From Chloromonas sp. AAM2 (taxonomy: Eukaryota > Chlorophyta > Chlorophyceae > Chlamydomonadales > Chlamydomonadaceae), in assembly GCA_004335635.1 (NCBI GenBank), contig QAXH01002693.1:1-22498 (forward strand): DNA of 22,498 bases, written 5' to 3'. The position numbers and the translations under genes are program-made. Positions 1 through 14,100 of the stretch are shown here, in pieces. Within the stretch, counting starts at the first letter, position 1; every line of letters begins with the position of its first letter. The notes beneath the pieces are model-generated. The model did not search any database and was not told the DNA's origin. It saw nothing but the letters and a program-made list of their open reading frames with translations.

Positions 1-1426
1 TTGGGTGGGGAAGGCAGGATGGTGGCGGCCACAGGGCAGCAGCGATGCCTTCCGCTCTCAAAGAATGTGTATTTGAACGACCCATCTCCGGCAGCACCCA
101 GTGCAGCTGCGGTATTGCAGGGAGAGTTCTTCTCCATCCTCAGGCAGACGGTACTCTGCTCGGCTGAGAGGGCATTGAGGCCCAGAGCTGTGAGGCGGAG
201 GTTGCCTGTGGGGTACTGCGTGTCCCAGTAGGTGTTCACGTCCTGGCCGTTGACAGTGGCACCCTTGAAATAGGGCTGGCACTCGTTGACTGCAGTCATG
301 CACACACAGGGATATTTGCATGATAAAAAAATCTGTGATTCTGGGTGATGGCGCTCGGGGACAGGTAGTTGGACTGCATCATCCTTAGAAACTGAGACCA
401 CTGGACCCTCCAACCGCTTGATGGCTTGCCAGCTTATCTTTGGTGTTGCAATCGTAAATTTTCATGGTGTGGTAAGGGTCATGCTAACTTTGATCCTATC
501 ATGGAGCACAAATTGCAGCAGCGCCTGAGGATAGTGCAGGCCAGTGGTCTATGCATGCGTTGTCTAGGTGGGCCAGGCCTTCCTCGCAATTGGGTGGATT
601 TTGTCTCCGGCCACATGACAGTCACACAGGAACGCAGGACACAGTCGATTGGCCTTCAGTTACTGATGACAGTTGATCATATTGACAGTAATGCAACCGA
701 CGTTGTCTCCCTCCTCAAAGCAATCTCAAAGTTTTCATGCTTTCATCTCCAAACAGAAAGCAGTCCAGAGCGTGTTTTTAGGCCACGCTAAAGTGCTATC
801 CATACCACTACCTAGTACATCTGAAGGTTGACAGATGCGGGGTTGGGAGCAGTGCAGGCTGAACTACAGGACTACATGCTGGGCAAGTAACCAGGTGTGA
901 CCTCTAATAAACATGGGGACTGTGATGTGCACAATGTACACCCACCAAGCTCAAAGGAAATCTTCTCCAGCTGGTCCTTGAGGATGTTACAGCATGGGCT
1001 GCCGCTGCATGACACCTGCATGATACAACGACCAGAGCAAATGCAAGAATCATCAGCCAGGCTTACTGTTGCTTGCTATGTGCAATGGTTGTCAACATGC
1101 TCGTTTGGGTATGCCAGGTCCAGAGATGCGGTGCTTACCATTTGAATCTGAAAGCACATGAGTGTGTTCTTTGGCGCCTCCAACTTGCCAACGAAGGCCA
1201 GGCGATATGGCCCATGCATTCTGTCATACGTTTGGCATGAGCAGTATGGGTATGTCCTCAAGGCAGCAGCGTTGCCGTCAGTAGATGGCTCTTCACCCCA
1301 TGACGGGTCCCAGTATTCTGGGGGAGATTCCACAAAGACTGAGCCTGCTGCAGTAGCTGCTCCTGTGGTAACAAGCAAAGCATAAGGAGCATGAGATCTG
1401 CAGCATGGCTTTGAATTGAGCTCCAT
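1..1426 (-). CDS. Pherophorin-domain extracellular matrix protein, N-terminal part (partial, 3 exons visible)
   Basis: Assembled exons on the minus strand: 1426-1139, 1015-946 and 289-1 (continuing off the left edge), giving 215 residues. The introns begin GTAAGC and GTGGGT and end in CAG, and the frame is kept (phases 0 and 1). Residues 1-28 form a short hydrophobic leader that could be a signal peptide for secretion to the wall or matrix. The pherophorin hallmarks follow in order: YPYCSC with PYRL (59-75), a CF pair (91-92), SPCC..L.KI (102-115), VNEC..Y...ATVNG (120-134), LRLTALGL (150-157), VCLRM...SPC (167-177), and FFESGRHRCCP (195-205). An open PSPP stretch follows, as expected where a hydroxyproline-rich linker to a second domain would start. 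The family forms algal cell-wall and extracellular-matrix glycoproteins. The start at 1426 is the first Met before the leader. The 656-nt second intron could hide a small exon, but the direct join matches the family spacing. Confidence 0.85.
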
Positions 1427-2288
1427 GAGATGACGCACATGCAGGCGCGGTGGCACGCACCTAGCAGTGCGCACGAGACTAGGGCGAGCAAAGCCGGAAG
1501 CAAGAGCCCCCCTCTTTCCTCCCTCATGCTGGCGCGTCGGTGTCCTTGTTGGGCTGCGCGCCCAGACTGCGCAGGCAGCAGACAGTCTCAAACTCAGCCC
1601 GCCGACAGCTTGCGCAAGATGCTGACCACGACGCACCCACAGCACTTGCACACATTGTATGTAAGCCGACGCTGCTGTCATGACACACTTTCAACACTGC
1701 CTGTGCCTGCGCGCAACGTCTGAACTTGCATTTGGCGACAACCCGTCAGGCGTATTCCTTAGCGGCTGTGATCTGTACTCGCCTGCGTGGACGCGTCAAG
1801 TGCAAAAAGCTTGTCCTTGGTCCTATGCTGCTGTTTGGCCCTGTAATGCACCTGCACAGGCACCCATGACCAAGTGCTGACCTCGTCCCTGCCACCGCCA
1901 GTCGCTTGAACGGCGCTGATGAGTTCATGCATCGTTGCTTGTTCAACAAGTCTGCATACGAATGCGTCTGCCAGCTGCACTGTCTGAACCGCTGTTGAGT
2001 ACTCGCCAACCACAGGCAGACCGCACGCTTCCAGCTGTTTGCTAACCTTCACTGCTTGATGCGCTGCCTCCAATAGAATGCCAGCGGGCTCGCCCTTGCA
2101 CGGCTTCACGAGCTGGACCAATTCAAAAAATGGGGCTGTCAACAAGTGACACTGAGTGGCCCTGGGTACGCAGATACAAAATGTTGTATGCCGTGGGCTG
2201 CGTAGCACGGCCTGCTAGCCCAAACGTAAGTCTCGACCAGCAGCCTTCGCACGTGCGGTAACGGCTAAAAGTTGCCCCACGCTGAACG
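1427..2288. other. Upstream region between the pherophorin gene and the FKBP gene
   Basis: The pherophorin start (minus, 1426) and the FKBP start (plus, 2289) face away from each other, so this 862-bp stretch should hold both promoters. The only thing with a coding look is the minus-strand ORF listed separately. I see no clear TATA box, RNA gene or long repeat. Confidence 0.5.
1759..2208 (-). CDS. Possible small protein or exon of unknown function
   Basis: This is a 149-codon open frame on the minus strand. Its middle part, about residues 27-107 (from APFFELVQLVKP to ISAVQATGGG), has even, protein-like composition with many G/C third positions. The 5' part (residues 1-26) and the 3' part after GGG look less like protein. 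A CAG directly before the APFF segment (near 2130) could be a splice acceptor, and a GTCAGC after GGGRDE could be a donor, so the real unit may be one internal exon. If real, it lies between the pherophorin start and the divergent FKBP start, with little room for other exons. I do not recognise a family. It may be a chance ORF or part of an untranslated region. Confidence 0.3.
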   Translation of the reverse strand: MLRSPRHTTFCICVPRATQCHLLTAPFFELVQLVKPCKGEPAGILLEAAHQAVKVSKQLEACGLPVVGEYSTAVQTVQLADAFVCRLVEQATMHELISAVQATGGGRDEVSTWSWVPVQVHYRAKQQHRTKDKLFALDASTQASTDHSR

Positions 2289-4388
2289 TTGCCCACGCAC
2301 ACCCGGCGGCTGCAGCTCCATCGAGCGTATAGCTGCATTTCTAACACCTGCAAATCGCCTCGTAGAATGCTGGCATCAACTGGTCAGAGCACTTTTCGGT
2401 GCCACCATCATGCCAGGGCATGCATGCCCTCTGCGTGCCTGCCAGTGCCCCGCTCAGGCTGCATGCCAACGTCCAGGCGGCAATGGCGAGCGTTTACAGA
2501 AATGCCATGTACTAGCCTGCACATGCACGCCCAAGCTTTCCAATCCAAGCATAGATGTGTAAAAGCTTCCAGCGATGCTACAGGCGCTGTGACTACTGAA
2601 GGTGTGACATGAGAGTCTGCGCTCAGGGACCGCCAAATGCATGATAGGTGACCAAACCTTCTGGCAAAAGTTGCTGTCACATTGCAGATGATGTAGTGCG
2701 TCTGGCCACCATCGGAGATCTTGTAACCATCCATTTCACATGCAAGGATGCAGAAGGCAAGGTATGAAACGGCCTGTCGTGTGCTCGCAAGCAACACAAT
2801 CGCTCAACAATCCCTGCCTGTTTACCACACCGCATATTCATCTGAGAGGCTGATCAGCTCCCCCCCCCACACACACACACACACACATGTGCATGGCAGG
2901 CGCGGCACAGAGATTGTGCTCCTTGCGAAAGACCTCAGCTGCACTTGAGCACACGCAACCAACTTGCATCAATTTGTAATCGAGCACCCTGCGCCACGGC
3001 ATCACAGTGTGCATGTGGTGCAGATCCTTGAGTCATCAAAAGACACTGACGAGCCATTAAGTTTTGAGCTGGGGGCAGGCGAAATCATGGGCAACAAGCT
3101 GTTCCAGGGGTTTGACGAGGCTGTGCGGGGCCTGGCAGTGGGGCAAGCAACTGTCATTGAGGTGCGTCTTGGCTGGGATGAACTCCCCGCCCATAATTAT
3201 CGCCAGCAGCATCACTCATGCCCTCGTGAGCATTGCCAGGCGTTGGCATCATCACATGACATCTCATGATGGTTTGCATGTCAGTCTTGCCTCATGAGCA
3301 TCACCTCCCTGGGAAATGTCAGCTGCATTGCAGCACTTACCGTCATGCGTATGTCATAGGGTAATGATAGCAGTCTTTTCTCATGCCTGAGCAATGCGCG
3401 CTGCTGCGCAGCTCATGTAGGCTTGCTTACGCTACCAGTGACAGCAATGCCGCAAGCCTTGCAACAAGATTGGTTTGTGCGCCTGATCCACTCTCCTCTC
3501 CAAACTTTGTCCAGCGCCATACATAGCATTTGTTCCACATAAAAACAGCTGTCCACTCGGTATGTACCAGCTGTACACTAGGGCAAGAAGCAGGTAGACT
3601 GAAGCCACATCGCCAGAACTGAACATGTCGCAGACAAACGGAACACACGTCGCACCGGCCTGCCATGGCGCATGCAACCAGTCACCAACAAGGGTCCACT
3701 CCGCTGTTTAAATCGCACCCAATGCCAGGTTCTGCTGTGCGCTGCGCGCAGGCTGCGGGGGGCGAGTGGCAGCGGGAGCTCCTGTTTGTGGTGCCCAAGG
3801 ACCACCCCGAGCTCACTCGACTGGAGGGGAGGTACAGGAGGTGAGGGGGAGCACATGCATTCAAGGGGCAAGTCGATCAGGTGCTGGCAATTGGATCAAC
3901 CACCGGCGAGGGTGGATGGGCACGGGGGAGTGAGCTGACGAACACTGCCTGTGTTCACTAAAAGAGACTGTGCAACCTTGTGACTGCCCAGGCATGAGCA
4001 GCGCCCGTTGGAGGCAAACCGGTCTAGGCGGGCGTCGCCAGTCATGCATCGCAATCCATCCATGCTCTTGTTCACAGCTTGTATGATTGGAACCTGCATA
4101 CATGCTAAATTTCCTGCATTGTGCATCATGTAACGCTAACTCATGGCATCCCATGCACCATGCAGTGTTGGCGGGCTTCAAAAGGACATGATAGTCGAGC
4201 TGGCCAACGGCTCCCTGGCGGTGATAGTGGATATGGCAGACGATGTGGTAAAGATCGACGCCAACAACATGATGGCCGGCAAGAAACTTGTGTTTGAGCT
4301 CGAACTGCTGGCGATTGACAAGCCACCACCGCCGCCGCAGCCAGCAGTCCTGTCTACAGACTCCGCACAGTCCTCCACTGAAGCCTAG
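2289..4388 (+). CDS. SlyD-type FKBP peptidyl-prolyl cis-trans isomerase with N-terminal targeting leader (5 exons)
   Basis: Exons 2289-2601, 2688-2761, 3024-3161, 3752-3840 and 4166-4388 give 278 residues. All junctions are GT..AG and keep frame. Residues 1-104 are rich in Arg, Ser, His and Cys with few acidic residues, as in an organelle transit peptide. The catalytic FKBP domain starts at DDVVRLATIGDLVTIHF (105-121) and continues with SFELGAGEIMGNKLFQGFDEAVRGL (about 140-164). AAGGEW..ELLFVVPKDHPE (176-195) lies in the insert-in-flap region seen in SlyD-class FKBPs. The stretch 236-255, beginning DANNMMAGKKL, matches the SlyD signature that resumes the FKBP fold. The tail is Pro/Ser-rich, with PPPPP at about 258-262. 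Known role of the class: proline isomerisation and chaperone activity on unfolded proteins. Plastid or mitochondrial location is inferred from the leader. It lacks the His-rich metal tail of bacterial SlyD. The next TGTAA (the volvocine-type polyadenylation signal) downstream is only at 5363. Confidence 0.87.
2867..2887. repeat. C-run followed by (CA)n microsatellite in FKBP intron 2
   Basis: A run of about nine C is followed by roughly ten CA dinucleotides. It lies well inside the intron between exons 2 and 3 of the FKBP gene and is probably length-variable. Confidence 0.9.
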
Positions 4389-4401
4389 GGAACGCCAGCA
4401 T

Positions 4402-4443
4402 CAGCTACTCTTACAGCTACTCTTACAGCTACTCTTACAGCTA
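4402..4443. repeat. 12-bp tandem repeat, 3.5 perfect copies
   Basis: The unit cagctactctta is repeated three times plus a half copy, starting 13 bp after the FKBP stop codon, so it is probably in the 3' untranslated region. On the minus strand each unit junction reads TGTAAG. Confidence 0.9.
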
Positions 4444-4776
4444 GCTTACTGCGCAAACTCGACTGCTATTGTAGACCCCGTCTTTCACAGTATTATCAAG
4501 TACAGTTCGTACTGGTTGCCGTTCGTGAACCTTGACAGGATTGACTGCTTGTACAGCAGGGGTCAAGTTGAGCGCCAACCCATTGTTTTTCTTTCTGAAG
4601 ACCGGCCAAGAATGGACGCCGCACAGAGAAAATGAGCTGAAATTGCCAATTTTGTGAGAGTAGCAGTTTTAAAGAGTGGGGGCTCTGTGAGTGGGTATCT
4701 GAGGTCTGAGATTGGGATAATTGGCATAACTTCCTAACCTCTAAAGGCATTCCAACAAGCCTCATGGCTGATGTCA

Positions 4777-4868
4777 GAGGGTTGGCCACCACCATTACTA
4801 TCCTAGTGTGTCGCAATCCCCTTCACATGTATAGGTTGGACGGGCTGGAATCCTTCCCCTCCTGTGAA
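4777..4868 (+). repeat. Dispersed repeat family 1, copy A
   Basis: About 92 bp that match the reverse complement of 21955-22045 at roughly 87 percent by hand alignment, with small gaps. Shared landmarks are ttggccaccacc, agtgtgtcgcaatcc and ggttggacggg. The similarity fades beyond both ends. It is probably part of a mobile or formerly mobile element. Confidence 0.75.
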
Positions 4869-5749
4869 TAGCGAAATGCAATTGGACGGGAGGCGCAATC
4901 GGGCTCCAGATCTTATGCCAAACATGCCACTCGGCTGGGTTGACAAAATCAACTGCTCAGGGAATGCTGGCTACAATGCTGCCTAGAGCCAAGTTTTGAC
5001 GGCCCCCACTGTGTGTGCATACACCCTCTCTCAACCAGGTCGCATGAACGCCCACACCAGTTGCGCCAGGCATCCCCCCCGTGTACGTACAACATGTTGC
5101 ACCGCTGTCCAAGGGCAGGGGCCACCACGCAACAACCTACCAGCGCCTTGAACGCTGCAGCAACATGCCTCCTCCATAACGTCTAGTGCAGCTGATTCTA
5201 GCTGGAGCAGTGTGTCACGGCATGTGTGCCAGGCAAGAGCGTCATTTGCCTGGAGTGCCTCTCCTCAAGGGCTTCGTTGCAGGTGGTGCAAGACAACACA
5301 GCGGGCAGCGGGCAGACTGCACGATGTGGCACTGTGCTGATGAACCCCTCCTCAAGATGCACTGTAAATACTATTTGTCTGGCTTCCTCTATCTGTTTTC
5401 CTGTCTTGCAGCACTTTTGCGCTGCACAGGTCTTGGCTGGGCCTTGGATTGTTTCCAGGATTTGCAGTGCACAGGTGGCCTTGCCCGTCGCAACAGATTA
5501 CAACACGTTCTACAAACTCTGACAGCAGGTGGGTCCAAAGCCAACCACTAGCGATTCTGAGCCAGATGAGACGTAATCATTGCCCTTATGTATCTGCATT
5601 GTGGTGCGTTAGTAAAGATGACCAGAGCGTTGCATAGCAAGCCCGGCAAACCTACATGGTCGCACAAAAAAAAGGTGAATGCCAGTTCTGGGACAAGTCG
5701 TGGGAGTACCACTCCTGCACATCTTCACCACATCAGTGCTGAATGTCAA

Positions 5750-6036
5750 GAATTGTCCCAAGACTGGCAAACTTCTGGACTGGTGGCCAAGGACGCATAA
5801 CAAAGTGTGGTGGGCCCACGCATACCCCCTTGTGATCAGTCCCCCCTTATGACTGTTAATCATCGTTTTGTAATCAGCATTTCACAGTTCAGCCAGCGCT
5901 CCATGTGCTGACATTGATACCATACCAGCTTCCAAGGGGAAAAACCAAAAAACTTCTACACGCACACACGCAACCAGTGCCACTAACACTGGTTCCGCTG
6001 TTGACACAGGAATTGTCCCAGAACTGGCAAACATCT
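5750..6036. repeat. Pair of 27-nt direct repeats (5750-5776 and 6010-6036)
   Basis: Both copies start gaattgtccca and continue actggcaaac; I count 3 differences in 27 positions. The copies are 260 bp apart in the intergenic region. The DNA between them shows no recognised gene and could be part of a small degenerate element. Confidence 0.65.
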
Positions 6037-6130
6037 TTTTTTAAAGACTGCTGATCACCTCACCACGCTTTTTGCCGTGCGACAATTGCGATTGCAGTTG
6101 ACACAGGTACGCAGTACACTTTGCCACACT

Positions 6131-6208
6131 GGTGAGTGCAGTACAGTTCGCACAGCAAAGCATAAACCAAACGATTGCTGTCTGCCATCCAGCCGCCTGA
6201 CTTGCAAT
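6131..6208 (+). repeat. Dispersed repeat family 2, copy A
   Basis: These 78 bp align without gaps to 22319-22396 in the same orientation, with about 65 identical positions by hand. Shared landmarks are gcagtacagtt, tctgccatcc and gccgcctgactt. The copy lies in the convergent intergenic region. Confidence 0.75.
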
Positions 6209-6400
6209 AATCATCCAGTGCCTCATTGCACGTCTGGCCTGGCACGAGTCAGCATGCCCTGACCTATGCACGGTGGTTGTTGCGCTTGCCCGTCACATTC
6301 ACTGCAACTACTGCTGGCAGTTGGCCAGCCGCATTCAAAGGCCTGCATGGCTCATCAATTCGATTTGCCACTACAGCCAAGCCAGCAGCCCCCCGCCAAC

Positions 6401-9812
<3,412 letters not shown>

Positions 9813-10132
9813 CCGTAGCGAGGGCGAAGCGGCCACCGAGCAGCGAGTAGTTGGCCTTACTATACCAGTGAACACTTTGCAAGTTGCTCTGTAGTACCGA
9901 CTTGTGCGCGATGGCAAAGAAGTGGTGGACTGCAACTGCTGCATAGGGGCGTCTCGAACGTGTTTGGGTGCATGCATTGGGTAGGGTTTCAGCGGTTGCC
10001 GGCCACGTCAGTTTTGGTCGCTGTTTACTGTTTGTGGTCTTGGTGTCCGAACACGCCCATGACATGATACTGGATAAGAGCACTTGCTGTGTTGGTATAG
10101 GGGCGCGAATGTCTCACTGTTAACATGCTGCC

Positions 10133-10358
10133 GTGTTAGTGTTGTGAAGTGCACATGCTGGCACTGAACGAGGTGAGGTGGCGGCCACTTCATCCACTTA
10201 AGCCTGTGTTAGTGTTGTGAAGTGCACATGCTGGCACTAAAAGAGGTGAGGTGGGCCACGTCTTCACTTGAGTCCGTGTTAGTGTTGTGAAGTGCACATG
10301 CTGGCACTAAAAGAGGTGAGGTGGGGGCCACTTCATCCACGTCTTCACTTGAGCCTGA
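10133..10358. repeat. Tandem repeat, unit about 70-73 bp, 3 copies
   Basis: Copies start at 10133, 10206 and 10276, each with gtgttagtgttgtgaagtgc followed by acatgctggcact. The first half of each unit is almost identical. The second half (gaggtgaggtgg to cttcacttgag) varies by short deletions. The array lies about 155-320 bp upstream of the Met at 9977, so it is in or near the PHYHD1-like promoter or 5' untranslated region. Confidence 0.92.
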
Positions 10359-10649
10359 CGGGGATGACTAAAACGACATGATCACCTGTGCCTTCCTGAG
10401 CTGTTTCCAGGGATATAACCAGCATCCAGGCGCACTACTGTTCCATGCGGCATACACGTTACATCATTATCCGCACTACTACAAGACCATCGTGTCGTCC
10501 TCCTGCCAGCACACGCCTTGACCTCCTGCGGATGATTGCCTGCTGGAAAGGCCTTCACTGTTGAATGTAACATGTACAGACACCAAAAAAAAAGCTGTTC
10601 CTGTGGTAAGCAAGTTCGTCCGATAGATCTGAAAGAAGAGCTGTAATAC

Positions 10650-10691
10650 TTACTAGTACTAGGCTCATCATGGTTACTAGTACCTGGCTCA
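10650..10691. repeat. 24-bp-spaced direct repeat
   Basis: Two 18-nt copies, 10650-10667 and 10674-10691, of the form ttactagtac.nggctca with two central differences. They lie downstream of the transporter stop. Confidence 0.6.
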
Positions 10692-10821
10692 CAGCTGCGA
10701 CATAATTAGGCAGGCGCCAACTCTGCGGGCCACCAGGGTTGCCATGGTGTACACCCCCTCCTTGTAATTTAGCCGTGAAAGCAAGGACTTGACAAGACAT
10801 ACTGCCTTCGAGACATTAATT

Positions 10822-10861
10822 GTTCAATCTGCCGCAACCAAGTTCAATCTGCCGCAACCAA
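10822..10861. repeat. Perfect 20-bp tandem duplication
   Basis: gttcaatctgccgcaaccaa occurs twice with no gap and no mismatch, about 290 bp past the transporter stop. The perfect match suggests a recent duplication. Confidence 0.95.
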
Positions 10862-11147
10862 CTGTTTACCACAAGTCCAGTCATGCAGGATGAGGACATG
10901 CATGTACTTGGTCGCATGGGCAGGGTACAGCAGTGAAGTTTTTTAGGTTGTTAACTTAAGCACAGACAGTGATTTGCAAGTCAACTATCAGCTTGTCTGA
11001 AAACCTACCAAGACGTCCTTTTGAGGTGTCATGCTTTTGATTCCTTCACGATCAATGCTTTCTACCTCAATGCACAGTGAAAGGAGTTTCTACCATGCCT
11101 ATGGCTAGTTTCACAAGATTGGGTTCACATGCTGGTCACACTTGAAT

Positions 11148-14100
11148 TTACGGTCCAGGTAAAAGGGGTTCCTTCTCAGAAAAAGCAGCATCAGCCTTAT
11201 GATGTCTCCCTGATCTTGGTGACTTGACTATTCCCGGCGTCTTGCCTCCTGGCTTAATAACTAGCACGTGGGCACTGTCCAGAGGGTTGCTGCTACCACC
11301 ACCGCTATGCCCTGTGCTCGATGATCCGTTGGCTGTCCCGTTAGCCGATGCATGCGAGTCCTTGTCGTGTCCTGCATGGCTGAGGCCTGCTGCCGAGGGC
11401 TGCTGAGCGCCTGAGGCAGCAACCACAAGCGGTACGAGCTCCTCGTCCTGGCCCCCATCCATCTTGGCTTGCTGAAGTTCCCGATCGGTCTGCGCGACCA
11501 AACACGTGCTGAGAAAGTGATGTGGTGTATGCTGGCATGAGGCTGTTCACTTCTGGCACTCTTCCCTGGTAGACATGCCCCCTTTCACACCTTTCTGGTT
11601 GGTGGGCGTGACTGTCACACGCACATGAAGAGGGGTTTAAGACAGCAAACAAGTGTCCATCAGAAACACCAGCTGTCGTACAACTGAACTGCAGGGGGAG
11701 CAGTCTGACTGTGGTTCAGCCCTTCGGCTACTCGAAGGCAGAGCCTCACCTGCATCTTCCTCCACTTGTGCACGTTGAAGAGCACCACTCCCATGATGAC
11801 GATCACCAAGCCGATGCCGTTGATCACACCAAAACGGTCCTCGAAGACCAACACGGCCACAATCACTGCACAGCACACAAACGGCCGCATGAAACCATTG
11901 GAAATGAGTGCCAGTGCACGGTCATGGCCAACTCATACTGAGACATGAGCATCCAAACAGCCAGCCAAATCCAAACTCCTCAAGTTTCGAAAGAATTCCT
12001 TGACGGTTTCTTGCCCATCCCTTGCCCAGAGCACTGAAGTGAAACTTGGCATGCTGCATGTTAGTGGTGATGACCACGAGCTTTCTCCTGCACAATTGCC
12101 ACTGCTGTTCCTGTGCCTCACTGCCACGTTCGTGTCCCTGCCTACCTGTGAGGACCTCTTTGCAGGTCCCGGCTATCATGAATGTGAGTGCGCTGGTCTC
12201 CTTGATCACCTTATACTCAGTCCACACCTGCAGCAACCAGCAGTCACGGCCGAACCGTCACCATCATACTGACATTTGCATAGGATTGCTAGCCTACAAT
12301 GGCAGTATGAGGGCCTTGGAAGGAGGCTCAAGGGTCTTGCCAGGGTGCGGCATTGCCCGTACAAGTCCCCATTTCTTACCCCGGAATAGCTTCCTTCCAT
12401 ATTCCCGTTGTTACAGGTGCTGCCGTAGCAACAATAACATTTGAACTTGCAGGGGGGTTGGCACCACACAAGGCAGACATGAGGATTCCAAAATGTCACA
12501 CTGGTTCAGTGGCAACACCAAGAAGGGCTGGAGATCCTGTTACAGTGTGTATGCCCCAGCCCGCCTTGCCATGTGCGCAAATCTTGTCTCCCGCCCTCCC
12601 AGCCCAGACTGCCCATCTTACACGGCTCAGGCAAACATCACAAACTCTGCTGAGTACAGGAGGCTGCGCCCACAGCCTGCTGCCCAAGGCCTCACCATAC
12701 AAAACGCCATCATGGCTCCCACGCCTATGATTACAAGCGTGACCAGGCACTGCTCGGGCGTTGATGTGTAGGGCGAGAGCGGCAGCACGTGCCACAGCTG
12801 CTCCCAGCCCAGCGACAGCCCCAGGCTGGTGAGGGACATGATGGGCGTCAGCAGCTCCAGCACCTCCAGGGGACCGCCCATGGCCACTGCCCGAATACAC
12901 ATAAATACAATGCCATTGATGGGGTTAGTTGCGCAGATTGCGTGAAAACACCTGGTAACTTACAGGGCACATGCAGAGTGAAGGTACAGAGCGTTTGACA
13001 TGAAGAGACCGGCTTCATACCATCATTTACAAAGAGCGGGCTGACCTGGCGACAGGATGACTGTGTTGGTGCGCAGCAACTTGCAAGTGTTCTCAGAGAG
13101 TGGCAGAAGGATGGCAGGTGTTGGAGCTACTCTCAAAAGCATTGCTTAAAAGGTTAAAAACATAATCTGACAACGCAGCTGACACGAGAGGCTCACCCAC
13201 ATTGGAGCCGAGCACGCCCTGCTATCATGCAACCCTCCTTGCTTAATGCCTGGCGTCAGGAGCTACGTTGAACATAAAAAAAGATGCGCGGCTCCATGGA
13301 TTATGCTCACCCTGTCAGTTAGCCCACCTGACCCCGCTCTCTACCTGAGTTCTCATGTCCGTGCAGCGAGACTTGTGTGAGCGTGAACCTGACTCCGCTC
13401 ATGGCCGATGCCGTCATCACCAGCAAGAATCCCGGCAGGGAAAAGCGGGACTCGCCCGCCACCAGCAGGACAAGGCCTGAGCAGATCACGGTCACCACAC
13501 CTGCCAACTCCCAGCTAGGCCTGAGCAGTGCACGTGAGCAATGAGCAGGGTCGGTGTGTGGAAGTGGGACATGGGGCTGTCAGAAAGAGATATTTGTTGA
13601 CAGCGTCAAACGCCATCAGCTTACAAGTTCCAGCCATTTCGTCAGCCTCTGATACCAGGCCACGTGCAGTGATGGCACACAGGGAATGGCAACCCAGTGG
13701 AGCAAACTGACAGCCAGAGCCCCAAGCTCAAATCCTGTTAGCGTGAGTTCGACTTCCAGAGTGCAAGGGTGTCGGACCAGCCAGGCAGTCAGGGTTTAGG
13801 TCAGCCAGGGAACACCAAACCCAGGTAGGCATGAACGAAAGAACCAGAGTGCAGTGCCAAGAGAAACAACAAGGAGATTCATGGGATGTAAACATCGTAG
13901 CCTGCATGTGCTGCCATGCTGGCTGCAAATGCAGCAGGTGAGCAACATCTGGGCCAGCACCTACTTTTCTATCCGCCATATGAAAGCACACGTCAGTAGG
14001 AAGATCGGCACGGTTGACTTGCACATCGTGTAGAATGACATTGTGATGTAAACCAGTGATGTGTTTGAGAACCCGATGTCGAGCCCGGTCATGACGCCAT

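Larger units (their letters stand above)
4389..6400. other. Convergent intergenic region with repeats, no recognised gene
   Basis: It lies between the FKBP stop (plus) and the PHYHD1-like stop (minus, 6401), so both 3' untranslated regions should be here. The short ORFs inside it, for example at 5186-5551 and 5588-5800, have no protein-like pattern I recognise. It contains a 12-bp tandem repeat, a pair of 27-nt direct repeats, and two dispersed repeats that have relatives near the right edge. Candidate polyadenylation signals are TGTAA at 5363 for the FKBP gene and TTACA at 5499 (minus strand) for the PHYHD1-like gene. Both are far from the stops, so neither is secure. Confidence 0.6.
9978..11147. 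other. Intergenic region between the PHYHD1-like start and the SLC35C2-like stop
   Basis: Both neighbours are on the minus strand, so this region holds the 3' end of the transporter transcript and the promoter of the PHYHD1-like gene. It contains a three-copy ~70-bp tandem repeat, a 20-bp perfect tandem duplication and a 24-bp-spaced direct repeat. A TTACA at 10459-10463 (TGTAA on the minus strand) is a candidate polyadenylation signal for the transporter, about 690 bp past its stop. No coding frame here looks real. Confidence 0.6.

Noticed and set aside
300..945. Additional pherophorin exon in intron 2, for example near 800-870
   Set aside because: A short in-frame piece with a CAG before it exists, but it reaches a stop unless spliced at once, and the direct join of exons 2 and 3 already gives the family's spacing.
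5186..5637. Plus-strand ORFs between the FKBP and PHYHD1-like genes
   Set aside because: Composition is not protein-like, no domain is recognised, and two frames overlap equally well.
13715..13770. tRNA-like stretch with gagttcgactt
   Set aside because: The bases beside the T-loop-like sequence do not pair, and no acceptor or anticodon arm can be formed. It lies in an intron of the transporter gene.
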